Positions 30,835 to 39,479 of a DNA stretch of 64,000 bases are shown here, piece after piece (position 1 is the stretch's first letter; each line of letters starts with the position of its first letter). A program made the translations under genes and the position numbers. The stretch comes from Pachyseris speciosa (Eukaryota; Cnidaria; Anthozoa; Scleractinia; Pachyseridae). The stretch is from positions 45,001 to 109,000 of the forward strand of contig JAEMWC010001607.1 in NCBI GenBank assembly GCA_016490735.1, read 5' to 3'. The notes beneath the pieces are model-generated. The model did no database searches, was not told where the DNA came from, and saw nothing but the letters and a program-made list of their open reading frames with translations.

Positions 30835-30844
30835 TCTAATCTAA
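30835..30844 (+). promoter_or_regulatory. Tandem TCTAA motifs (small acidic gene)
   Basis: Two copies (30,835-30,839 and 30,840-30,844) follow the ATPase stop, with 6 nt to the next ATG. Confidence 0.6.
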
Positions 30845-30850
30845 TATTAT

Positions 30851-31090
30851 ATGGCAATCAATAATTTTCAAAATCCAGAAAAACAGGAGAATCCCAGAAC
30901 AGAAAGAATCGAAAAATTGATCAAACCTGACGCTGCTGTTAAAACACCATTTGAAATCGCTGAAAAAATCAAAATGGAAGTATATAGGAGGACACAAAAA
31001 GTATTGAAAAACAATAAGAGACTACCTGTCATCTATGAAACCATACCACCTAAATTCTCGGAAGATGAAAGCAGTGATGAAGAAAATTAA
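30851..31090 (+). CDS. Small protein with acidic tail, unknown function
   Basis: 79 residues: a charged N-terminal half, a helix (TPFEIAEKIKMEVYRRTQKVL) and an acidic end (SEDESSDEEN). No family recognised. It lies between the ATPase and the first fibre gene with a TCTAA motif in front, so it is likely expressed with the morphogenesis genes. Confidence 0.65.
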   Translation: MAINNFQNPEKQENPRTERIEKLIKPDAAVKTPFEIAEKIKMEVYRRTQKVLKNNKRLPVIYETIPPKFSEDESSDEEN

Positions 31091-31095
31091 TCTAA
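31091..31095 (+). promoter_or_regulatory. TCTAA start-proximal motif (fibre 1)
   Basis: The motif follows the preceding TAA stop directly; 12 nt of mostly AT spacer lead to the ATG. Confidence 0.6.
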
Positions 31096-31107
31096 CAAGA
31101 TGATATA

Positions 31108-34100
31108 ATGGGAGTTTTTAATGCTCAAATAAATCAAGATAAAACAGAAACTGGTACTGGTGAAAGAGGCCCAGCTGGTCCAGTTGGTCCCAAAGGTGAA
31201 AAAGGTGATAGAGGTCCAAAAGGTAATACAGGTGCAATTGGTCCACAAGGAGCTACTGGAGCTGTTGGTCCCAAAGGTGATGGATTTAGATTAACACAAG
31301 ATGGTAATTATGACATTGAAAATAAACGTTTGACATATGTTGGTGATCCAGTAAATCATTATGATTCTGCTAACTTGGGATATGTTAATGATGCTGTTTT
31401 ATCAATTGAAGGAACACGTGTTAATCCATTCAAATTTCTTCTTGAAGATACATCAAAAACAACTATTCTTAGAAATGCGAATAATCTGCAATTGGAAGAT
31501 TTTGACAAAAGCCCTTACTCATTTAATAAAATAGCCTTGTCTTTTGTTATTCCTACTGCTGGTCTTACAACTGTTCTTCGTTTTGATCTGACACAATTGG
31601 AAGTTTCAAAGTACACTTTAGTTGTTGAGTTTTATACTGATGGTAGCCCAAATAATGCAACAGTCGATGACGACAATCTGTCATCTAATTTAATTGAAAG
31701 AAAGGATTCAATAAAAAGAGCATTTCCAAAGACTCATCTTGTTGATGGTTATCTCAAAAGAATATTCTTCCTTGAAAAAACAAGTCATGGTTCCACATCA
31801 ATGGAGTTATTGTTGATTTCGCCATATTTACAAAATAATAAAAAACATTATGTTATAGTTTATGGTGTTTACGGATTTTCAAATATTATTTTATCACATA
31901 TTCACGATCCTGTTTTTGAAATTGAAAATGGTAATGTTGCATTCGATGGTAAAATTGACATGAAATTAAACAAAATCATCAACCTGCAGGATAACCCCTC
32001 AAACCCACAAGACGCTGTAAACAAAAGCTATGTTGATAATAAAACAGCTGATTTCCTTAATATAAACACAGGCGGTGTGATTTATGCACCTGTTAGCATG
32101 AATAGAAATGATCTGTTTGGCATACCAGATAACCCAAGATTTGGTTATTCAGCTGTAAATAGAAACTATGTGAACAATAATTTTTTGAAACTAAATGGAA
32201 GTGTTGCGATGACTTCTGATTTGAATCTTGGAGGTAACAAATTGACTAATGTAGCAGCGCCAACAGCAAACAATGATACAGCTACAAAGGGGTATGTTGA
32301 TACTGAAATTGCTGGAATTACTGGCATTGATGTTTCACCATTTCTTAAAAAAGATGGAAGTGTTGCAATGACCGGTGATCTTGTCATGGGTGACAATAAA
32401 ATAACAAATGTTGGATCTCCAAACTCTGATAAAGATTCTACCAACAAAAAGTATGTTGATGACCTTATTCTTTCAGCATCTGGTACTCAACGCAACCCCT
32501 TCGCTTTTCTGTTAAAAGACATATCCAAGTCTTCTGCATTTAGTGATGCAACAAACCTTCAAATTGAGAATTTTGATAGATCACCATACCACATAAACAA
32601 GTCCTCATTGTCTTTTATCATTTCACATAGTGGTAACTTTACATCCAAAATTCGTTTTAATGTGACATCTTTGAGAAACAGTCAGTACACTTTTGTTGTT
32701 GAGTTTTACTCACCATCAGACCCAAGAAGTGCAACAGTCGATTTAACCCTTCAAACTGTAAATATACGAGATGCGGGACAGCCGTTTCAAAAACCTTTTC
32801 CCCAAACTCCACACGTTGATGGTTATATGAAGAAGCTTTTCCGAATCGAAAAAACCAGTGGTGGGCAAGCGGCAATACTGGTGGAACTTTCCAGCACTGC
32901 TCCTGCGTCTAACACCAAAACACATATCATCGTTTATGGGGCCTATGGCTATCATACCAATTTGTCTTACTTTGTTCATGACCCAGCTTATGAAATTGAA
33001 AACGGTCATGTTGCGTTTGGTAGTAATGTTGACATGAAATTAAACAAAATCCTCAACCTGCAGGATAACCCCTCAAACCCACAAGACGCTGTAAACAAAA
33101 AGTATGTTGATGCTGAAATTGCTGGTATTGATGTTTCTCAATTTCTTAAAAAAGATGGAAGTGTTATAATGACCGGCAATCAGGATTTTGGGGGGTTTAT
33201 TATTAGAGGCCATGGGATAGGAAACCAACCAGCAGATCTTGTGAATAAATCATATATTGACACTAATCTCGCATCAAAAAGCAGTATCGGTCAAACTCTA
33301 CTTCGAGATGGAACACAAGAAATGACTGCTAATTTAAATCTGGCTGGTAACAAAGTGATCAACTGTGCAACACCAACTGCTAACAGAGATGCTGCCAATA
33401 AGTTTTATGTAGATGATAAAACTAAAGATATAATTGGATTTACATCTGATGGAAGCTTTGATTTTTTAAACAAACACTTGGAGAATGTTGGCCAGATTCA
33501 TACTTCAGACTTCATTGACATGAATAATAATAAAATAACAAATTTAGCGGACCCTTCGAATGAAACTGATGCAGTGAATTTTAGAGTTTTAAATCAAGCT
33601 GGAATAGCTATTAGATCAAACACTTTATTATTGAATGGAACAAATGCGATGGCAGCAGATATGAAACTTGGAGGGCATAAAATCATTGACTTAAAAGAAG
33701 GAACAAATAAAACCGATGCCGTAAATTTAGATCAATTAGAAAAAAGTCATATTTCATCTGCTTCTCATCCAAAGAATGCTTTCAAATATTTGATGAATGA
33801 TATCAATGAAATTAGCACTGAATATGGCTTGACAGTTAATGGATATGTTAATTTACCTCGTTCACCACATTTGATTTCAAAAAAGGTCATTGATATAGAC
33901 TTGAATAAAGAAGCTAATCATATTTACAGAGCTAGAATTGGATTCAATATGTACACAATAAAAGATGGAAAATACACTTTCATTCTTGAATGGCTATTTC
34001 CTGATTATGAAGGAATGAGTCTTAGTAGTGTAACATTCAGTGCAACTGGTGGAATTACAATTCATAAAACTGTAGGGAGAAAATTTGATAACAGAAATGA

Positions 34101-34989
34101 AGATCATTCGAGATATTTATTATGGATTGAAAAACCATCAGCAAGTTCACCACCTGAATATTTATATTGTACGATTCATATTAATGCTAACCCAACTTAT
34201 CCAAATAAGTACAAAGTTCATTGTGTTGCATATGGTATTGATTTTGAAGCTGTAGACGTTCCATCAAGTGTTTACGACTTCGCAGAAGCTTATAAAATCG
34301 TGAATGAAGAAATCCAATTACAAACTGATTTAGATTTGAATGGTTTTGATGTGAAAGAAAATGAAAATTGGTTGTTTGGTGGAGACAATGGTGAATTTAC
34401 AATGCTAAATAATATTAATATGAACACTTATCTGATAAAAGAGGCCAAACTTGGTGGTGATTTGAATCTGAATGGCTATAGAATTCATAATAATAGTTTG
34501 AATCTATTTCGTTCAAGTGTCACAGGCGTGATTATGGAAACAGCTTTCGATTTGGGTGGATTTGCTCTTTACAGTCCGAAATTAGGAGGTGATCTAAATT
34601 TGAATGGGAATGGAATAATCGGTCAAATACAATATTTAAATTGCTATGTCAAAGCCAAACGAGGACATAATAAGAATGTTTTAAAGCCTGTATTGATAAA
34701 TGGCTCTGATTTTTTAGTCATTCATAATAATAACTTTCACATTAAGAATATGTATGTAATACAGGGAACAAAACCCGGAATATTCTACTTCAAGACAAAA
34801 GCTGAAGGTGGTGGGCCTTTGCCATTACCAGCAACTATTTATGAACACAGACATAATACTATGAGTAGAAACATCACAACGGTCAATATCAACAAATCAT
34901 TATCGAGAGGCTATTTAATCATTGATTATTCACATCCTAATACAGGTGCATTTGATACAACATTCACACTTGAAGTGGTCATGAATTAA
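31108..34989 (+). CDS. Collagen-stalk modular fibre protein (fibre 1, 1,293 aa)
   Basis: Probable receptor-binding fibre. After a short anchor (MGVFN) come about 14 uninterrupted Gly-X-Y triplets (residues about 20-60), suggesting a trimeric collagen-like stalk. The rest alternates two module types. About nine short tail-fibre repeats share the pattern LxGNKxTNxxxPxxxxDxxxKxYVD, as in phage fibres. Three larger beta-rich domains of roughly 150-190 residues each begin NxFxxLL/M and contain KYTLVVEF-type strands. The last 200 residues form a distinct head. No transmembrane segment is seen. A 72-nt block is almost identical at two places in the gene, suggesting recent internal duplication or conversion. 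It is longer than every other element gene. Confidence 0.85.
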   Translation: MGVFNAQINQDKTETGTGERGPAGPVGPKGEKGDRGPKGNTGAIGPQGATGAVGPKGDGFRLTQDGNYDIENKRLTYVGDPVNHYDSANLGYVNDAVLSIEGTRVNPFKFLLEDTSKTTILRNANNLQLEDFDKSPYSFNKIALSFVIPTAGLTTVLRFDLTQLEVSKYTLVVEFYTDGSPNNATVDDDNLSSNLIERKDSIKRAFPKTHLVDGYLKRIFFLEKTSHGSTSMELLLISPYLQNNKKHYVIVYGVYGFSNIILSHIHDPVFEIENGNVAFDGKIDMKLNKIINLQDNPSNPQDAVNKSYVDNKTADFLNINTGGVIYAPVSMNRNDLFGIPDNPRFGYSAVNRNYVNNNFLKLNGSVAMTSDLNLGGNKLTNVAAPTANNDTATKGYVDTEIAGITGIDVSPFLKKDGSVAMTGDLVMGDNKITNVGSPNSDKDSTNKKYVDDLILSASGTQRNPFAFLLKDISKSSAFSDATNLQIENFDRSPYHINKSSLSFIISHSGNFTSKIRFNVTSLRNSQYTFVVEFYSPSDPRSATVDLTLQTVNIRDAGQPFQKPFPQTPHVDGYMKKLFRIEKTSGGQAAILVELSSTAPASNTKTHIIVYGAYGYHTNLSYFVHDPAYEIENGHVAFGSNVDMKLNKILNLQDNPSNPQDAVNKKYVDAEIAGIDVSQFLKKDGSVIMTGNQDFGGFIIRGHGIGNQPADLVNKSYIDTNLASKSSIGQTLLRDGTQEMTANLNLAGNKVINCATPTANRDAANKFYVDDKTKDIIGFTSDGSFDFLNKHLENVGQIHTSDFIDMNNNKITNLADPSNETDAVNFRVLNQAGIAIRSNTLLLNGTNAMAADMKLGGHKIIDLKEGTNKTDAVNLDQLEKSHISSASHPKNAFKYLMNDINEISTEYGLTVNGYVNLPRSPHLISKKVIDIDLNKEANHIYRARIGFNMYTIKDGKYTFILEWLFPDYEGMSLSSVTFSATGGITIHKTVGRKFDNRNEDHSRYLLWIEKPSASSPPEYLYCTIHINANPTYPNKYKVHCVAYGIDFEAVDVPSSVYDFAEAYKIVNEEIQLQTDLDLNGFDVKENENWLFGGDNGEFTMLNNINMNTYLIKEAKLGGDLNLNGYRIHNNSLNLFRSSVTGVIMETAFDLGGFALYSPKLGGDLNLNGNGIIGQIQYLNCYVKAKRGHNKNVLKPVLINGSDFLVIHNNNFHIKNMYVIQGTKPGIFYFKTKAEGGGPLPLPATIYEHRHNTMSRNITTVNINKSLSRGYLIIDYSHPNTGAFDTTFTLEVVMN

Positions 34990-34994
34990 TCTAA
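34990..34994 (+). promoter_or_regulatory. TCTAA start-proximal motif (fibre 2)
   Basis: TCTAAATTAATATTATAATG follows the fibre 1 stop; 12 nt to the ATG. Confidence 0.65.
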
Positions 34995-35006
34995 ATTAAT
35001 ATTATA

Positions 35007-35987
35007 ATGGGAGTTTTCAATTCTCCACAAAATCAAGACAATAAAGGTGATACTGGTGCAATTGGTCCTAAAGGTGATAAAGGTGATAGAGGTCTAATTG
35101 GTCCAAAAGGTGATGGATTTACATTAACACAAGATGGCCACTATGATCTTGGAAACAACAAGAAATTGATAAATGTTGATGAAGGAACTGATGATAATGA
35201 TTGTGTCACAAAAAAACAACTTGATCTGAAGTTAGATAGAGCTACTTTTGTTATTTCCAACTCTCTTCCTGGTGTACCAGTCCTTGATGGAATTTCTATT
35301 GCTCTCATCCCAGCTCTCTCTGTTTTAACATCTGATACAAACGATAGAGTCTCAAGATGGGTTGATCCTGTCAATAATATATCTTTCACACAAACTGATA
35401 ATTCCAAAAAACCTCTGCTGTTGAGAGATTCAAATAAAAAGAGATTCTTTCTGCGATTCGATGGGACTGATGACTACTTGAGAATAAATTCATTTGATGT
35501 ATCCAAAGTTGCTGGACCAAATGGGAATACATGCACAGTAATTATGGTTGTTAATACAAAACAAGTGAAGAATCAATCTCAATTTCAATGGGGGCAGGCT
35601 AATATTCGATTTGGTGTTCATTTTCCTTGGGGTACTGGGACTGTTTGGGTTGATTTTGGTACTCTCTCAGGCGGAAGACTTACTGCTCTTTCTTTGTCTG
35701 ATCTGACTGGTAATATTGAGGTTTGGACAATAAGAGTGAATGGACAAAATATGGAACTATTTAGAGGTATTTCATCAATGACTCCTGTTGGAACAGAAAC
35801 AATCTCAGCAACACTGTCAGGAAATCCACAAAAAATGTTCGTTGGATGTCAAGTTGATAATGATGATGGTACTGCAGTCAATTTTTCTGAAATGGATCTG
35901 TACGCTTTTTCTGTTTGGCAGAAATCTCTGTCTAATGATGAATTAAAAAATATGTTCCGTTTCCTTGAAGATTATTTCGACCTTTGA
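35007..35987 (+). CDS. Collagen-stalk fibre protein with LamG-like head (fibre 2, 326 aa)
   Basis: Shares the N-terminal anchor MGVFN and a short Gly-X-Y run (GDTGAIGPKGDKGDRG) with fibre 1, plus one fibre repeat (FTLTQDGHYDLGN). Residues about 90-326 then form a different beta-sandwich that resembles concanavalin/LamG-like adhesion domains: FLRFDGTDDYLRI, MVVNTK, and the terminal SNDELKNMFRFLEDYF often seen after such domains. The two fibres may sit on the same vertex through the common anchor and bind different ligands; this is inference. The frame is intact. Confidence 0.8.
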   Translation: MGVFNSPQNQDNKGDTGAIGPKGDKGDRGLIGPKGDGFTLTQDGHYDLGNNKKLINVDEGTDDNDCVTKKQLDLKLDRATFVISNSLPGVPVLDGISIALIPALSVLTSDTNDRVSRWVDPVNNISFTQTDNSKKPLLLRDSNKKRFFLRFDGTDDYLRINSFDVSKVAGPNGNTCTVIMVVNTKQVKNQSQFQWGQANIRFGVHFPWGTGTVWVDFGTLSGGRLTALSLSDLTGNIEVWTIRVNGQNMELFRGISSMTPVGTETISATLSGNPQKMFVGCQVDNDDGTAVNFSEMDLYAFSVWQKSLSNDELKNMFRFLEDYFDL

Positions 35988-36005
35988 ATTATGTAATCAA
36001 TTATT

Positions 36006-36425
36006 ATGAAGCAGATTATAAGATTTGTACGATGGTTCATTCGGGATGCTGAACGGAAAAACCCTGGTGTTGATAAGAGGATTTTGAAATCAGCTTTGGT
36101 TTACCAGTTTCTATATCACAAACATTTCAACAAATATATTGAAGTGAGAGATATTATCCAGGAGCATATAGGCATTGGATTAATCGGTCCCGGTGAAGGC
36201 TGCTTAACACATTTTTTGGAGCATACTCTTGGTTGGATTGATACATTACAGACACATGGTATATTACACGATGCCTTCGGTAGGTTTTATGTCAAACATG
36301 CACTTGATAGAGGATATTCTTATGCTCTACCGTCTTTCTTGACGACTAAAATTAGTAAGTTATCACCTCTAAGTGGGCAATTGTCTGGTTTGTGGTACTG
36401 TGTGTTGAACAGAATCGTTATATAA
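36006..36425 (+). CDS. Unknown Polinton protein (139 aa)
   Basis: Basic, helix-rich N-terminus (RFVRWFIRDAERKNPGVDKR) and several His and aromatic residues in the centre (LTHFLEHTLGWID). No domain recognised. It follows fibre 2 by 18 nt in the same direction. The leader is AT-rich but lacks TCTAA. Confidence 0.6.
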   Translation: MKQIIRFVRWFIRDAERKNPGVDKRILKSALVYQFLYHKHFNKYIEVRDIIQEHIGIGLIGPGEGCLTHFLEHTLGWIDTLQTHGILHDAFGRFYVKHALDRGYSYALPSFLTTKISKLSPLSGQLSGLWYCVLNRIVI

Positions 36426-36434
36426 GCATATTGT

Positions 36435-36920
36435 ATGAAAGAGCGAAAAAGCATATTCAGCTGGAACCATATTTCAGGTGAATTAACAGAAGATCAGGTA
36501 AATGAATTAAAAGCCTATTACCACACATATCACAGAAAGTGTTGGGCTCATAAACAGGCTGTTAAAAGGTTCAAAAAATGGAAATTACTGGGGAATTCCT
36601 TGTCCATCATCTTTGCAACTGGGGGTCTCGCCACAAGTGTGGCAACAGGTGGTGTTAGTTTGGTAGCCATCAGTACAGCAGCACTTTTGATACAAGGGTG
36701 GATGAAGCATAAAAACCTAGATTTGAAAATCCAGAATTGCACATATGCTTATCAAAGCTATCAACATCTACTCAATTCAATAAAAGACAAGTTGAGAAGT
36801 GGTGATTTTGATGCTTCAAGTATACAAATCTCAATGAAGAATATCGATGATTATGTGACTGATAATAGTCCAATTATTGATAAGTACCTACTGAAATATG
36901 ATGAAAAATTCACTGCTTGA
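36435..36920 (+). CDS. Small membrane protein, unknown function (161 aa)
   Basis: A hydrophobic, Gly/Ala-rich segment at about residues 53-86 (FATGGLATSVATGGVSLVAI and beyond) is long enough for two membrane passes. It is flanked by charged helical parts with tyrosine-rich sequence (AYQSYQHLLNSI). No family recognised. The 3' end overlaps the convergent zinc-ribbon gene by 11 nt. It could act in membrane association or exit. Confidence 0.6.
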   Translation: MKERKSIFSWNHISGELTEDQVNELKAYYHTYHRKCWAHKQAVKRFKKWKLLGNSLSIIFATGGLATSVATGGVSLVAISTAALLIQGWMKHKNLDLKIQNCTYAYQSYQHLLNSIKDKLRSGDFDASSIQISMKNIDDYVTDNSPIIDKYLLKYDEKFTA

Positions 36921-37473
36921 TAATACTAATAATCTTATCAAATCTCAACAATAGAATCTCAACCCAATATTGATCATAAAATTTTAATGTCTTCTTTGAT
37001 CTTGTAACTATTATTTCATCAAATGGTAGATCAAGCATTATGAATATTTGCTTAAGCATAAATTTGGTGCTTATCATTCTTTTACGATTCTTATTCACCG
37101 AAGGGATGATAGTGTCTATCTCTTCGAATATTTTCAATATTTTACCCTTATCTTTTACTGAAATTTGAAATCTATTCTTGCAACATATACCATTTATCAC
37201 ATTTTCAATATGGTACTTCCGGTGATATACAGATTTTCGCCGTATTTTATACATATTATTATGAAAGTCAACGTACTCCTTACAATAGTCATAGCCGTGG
37301 ACTGAACCACAATTTAGACAAACATTTTCACCATCATCATTAAACATTTTCTGTTTATCACAGCAAGGTGCTTTCACACTTTTAACAACTTTGACCAATA
37401 GCTGATCACAAAAAGGACATGTCAACTCCCCCATATTCTTCAATTCATTGTGGATTACTAAATTACAACTCAT
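36910..37473 (-). CDS. Zinc-ribbon, VLTF3-like late transcription factor candidate
   Basis: 187 residues. Two CxxC pairs, CPFC (residues 19-22) and CLNC (53-56), form a TFIIB-type ribbon, followed by YHRKYHIENVI (82-92), resembling the central signature of poxvirus VLTF3-like proteins known from NCLDVs and some Polinton-like viruses. The C-terminal half is basic and helical. It is the only element gene at the right end transcribed leftward. If it is a late factor, its target could be the TCTAA motif; this is a hypothesis. Before its own ATG the motif is TCTCA rather than TCTAA, as might be expected of an earlier gene. The family assignment is moderate. Confidence 0.65.
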   Translation of the reverse strand: MSCNLVIHNELKNMGELTCPFCDQLLVKVVKSVKAPCCDKQKMFNDDGENVCLNCGSVHGYDYCKEYVDFHNNMYKIRRKSVYHRKYHIENVINGICCKNRFQISVKDKGKILKIFEEIDTIIPSVNKNRKRMISTKFMLKQIFIMLDLPFDEIIVTRSKKTLKFYDQYWVEILLLRFDKIISIIKQ

Positions 37474-37516
37474 CTATATTATATGAGATATTATTTCTTT
37501 ATGCAGCTAACACATG

Positions 37517-38714
37517 ATAGGCGATGACTCATTCCCTGTTTTCCGAGAATGTCACGCTTGGTGGTTTTCCGAGAATTTCAGATTAAACAACTATATATTT
37601 CCATCAGATTAAACAACTATATATTTCCATCAGATTGAAAAATGTGCTGTAAAATTTGATTGAAAAATGTGCTGTTATTATTTGATGGAAAAGTGTGCTG
37701 AAACCGCCAAACACTATACTACTTTTGGAGCTTTTTACCGAACCAGTTGCAGGTGCAGCAAATTGGATAAAGTGTCACTGTAAAACTGAAGGACCCATTT
37801 GAGCTGTCATCGAACATGAGAACTGTGGTTTGAACGCGCCGACATGCATTCTCTCCATATGAATGAGACGTTCAGGAACCACGGACTTTTGTGTGATTTC
37901 CCGTTGACTCTGAAATGTTTCTCGAACTGATAGCTTTGTCAGTGGTATGTATAATTTAAGTTACCTATTATAGATCCCTTCAGAGCGGTTAACTATGCTG
38001 GACAGTTTAGTTCTACATTTTTCTTGCCCATTTACCCGAAGACAGTAATTTGCATAAATTAACCGCTTGCTTGAAGATGCAATTTTTGAAAAATAATAAC
38101 AGCAAATCTTCATGATATCTGACTGTCAAACCTACATAAATACAATCTATAGTAAACAACCGAATTATTTAAAAGAAAGATAGTCGTGAATAAAAAGTAC
38201 GAAAAATCGTAATTTTGCCTTAGGTATACATTGTAAATTGATTAGCCTTCGGAAAATTATGGAGTGCCCGCGGAGTTTTTAACATCAAACGATTCACAAA
38301 GAGTGAAATATTCACATCCAGTCTTAATTTTGATGACAATCTAAATACCAGGAAGAGAAAAGCTTGTTTAAAGATGTCTTATTTTCAGCTTTAAAAGACG
38401 TCCCCCCCCCCCCCCTTCAAAATGACAAGGCACAGGGGTCACCAGGGTGGGGGCAAGGTGAAAAATTGATGATATATTTCTTGAAAGGAAGGATGAAAGT
38501 ATGCTATGATATAAGCAGATTTGTATCTGTAAAGTTGCTCTTTGAAATATTCTACTAACAAAACTCCAATTTTCAAGGTGCAAAATGTCCCCAAAAATGC
38601 TTTGTGAGGCCTAAACTCTCCCCCCCCCACCCCCCCGCCCCCGATGCTCAGCTCAGGTTTTTGTTAGAAATCAAACAAATACCACGGTAAGCAAATTCAT
38701 CCCAAGGACTAACT
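37517..38714. repeat. Polinton right terminal inverted repeat (~1.2 kb)
   Basis: Reverse complement of the left repeat from ATAGGCGATGACTCATTCCC outward to CTAACT. It contains a local duplication of a 26-bp word (GATTAAACAACTATATATTT and following bases) near 37,581-37,630 that is single in the left repeat, and 153 extra bases further out. Confidence 0.92.
38378..38530. repeat. 153-bp segment present only in the right repeat
   Basis: Lies between AAGATGT and AAAGTTGCTC, which are adjacent in the left repeat. It includes a poly-C run at about 38,403-38,414. It is either an insertion here or a deletion on the left. Confidence 0.7.
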
Positions 38715-38734
38715 ACACACAAATTATCAAAAGC

Positions 38735-39180
38735 AAAATTTTAAGACATGGTTTCACCCAAGAAAATATTCATAGGGTTTACGAACTTCCTTTTAAGTTG
38801 AAAAACGACATAAGTATAACAATATTCCAGTACAAAGTCATCCACAACATCCTCCCAACCAAAGTTAGCCTTTGTCGGGCAAACGTTTGCGAGCACAATG
38901 TTTTGCCCTCAGTGTTTTGCCGACAGACATTCTTTAGATCACATGTTTCTACATTGCCCTTCGACAAGCAAGTTTTTGGAACGGGTGGAATACAAAAGCT
39001 AAGTCATCTATCACATTGTCTGTCAGTATGATTTTATATGGCGTTTTTAGCGATGTAAAGTACCTATATTCTTTAAATTACGTACTCCTGATAGCAAAGT
39101 TCACTATTTATAACATCTGCCTTCACGATAGGAAACTCTGCTTCGACAGTCTTCTTCTATTTCTCAATGAAAAAATAAAC
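38735..39180 (+). pseudogene. L1/Tx1-like LINE C-terminal remnant
   Basis: The translation contains VYELPFKLKND and IFQYKVIHNILPTKV, followed by a decayed Cys-rich block, the arrangement of the post-RT region of L1/Tx1-type LINEs. Stops follow from about 39,030. It begins within about 20 bp of the Polinton end. Confidence 0.65.
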
Positions 39181-39478
39181 ATACAGTGAGAAACAGTAAT
39201 CGCACATAGCAAAATAACAGCTTTTAATAAAACGTTCGAAAATTTCTTGTAATTGTAAATGTAGTGTATTTTTCAAACTTAGTGATATAAGTAAATAATG
39301 TAATTGTAACATTGAACATGTAAATAACCAAAGAGCAATACTATTAATAATATATTAATAATATAATATATTAATAATAACATCGTCAATGACCCATAAC
39401 GTATACCCAACATTATAAATAGGTATTTCTCATCTGTTGGTAATAATTTAGCAACTAAAATGCCTCAAGCCAAGCATT
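39181..39478. other. AT-rich spacer
   Basis: Contains a short TAATATATTAATAAT-type repeat near 39,340-39,380. Nothing else seen. Confidence 0.5.
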
Positions 39479-39479
39479 C

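Larger units (their letters stand above)
14920..38714. mobile_element. Maverick/Polinton (adintovirus-like) element, nearly complete
   Basis: A 23.8-kb unit is bounded by terminal inverted repeats starting AGTTAGTCCTTGGGATGAA on both sides. It contains the defining Polinton set: protein-primed-type polymerase B, rve integrase, adenain-like protease and A32-type ATPase, with capsid candidates. About twenty genes lie in a minus-strand block at 18-30 kb and a plus-strand block at 30-37 kb. The six bases outside each end (GTGTAC and ACACAC) do not match, so the usual 6-bp target duplication is not visible. Removing the two insertions in the left repeat leaves about 21.7 kb. Most large frames are open, so the insertion looks young, although the polymerase N-terminus is frameshifted and the protease and integrase lack obvious start codons. 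Confidence 0.95.

Noticed and set aside
31108..34989. Host collagen gene
   Set aside because: The Gly-X-Y run is short and intronless, is followed by phage-fibre-type repeats, and lies inside the Polinton with its promoter-like motif.
14920..38714. Bacterial or phage contamination explaining fibres, BRO and HNH genes
   Set aside because: The genes lie within matching inverted repeats that also carry animal foldback insertions, alongside Polinton polymerase and integrase.
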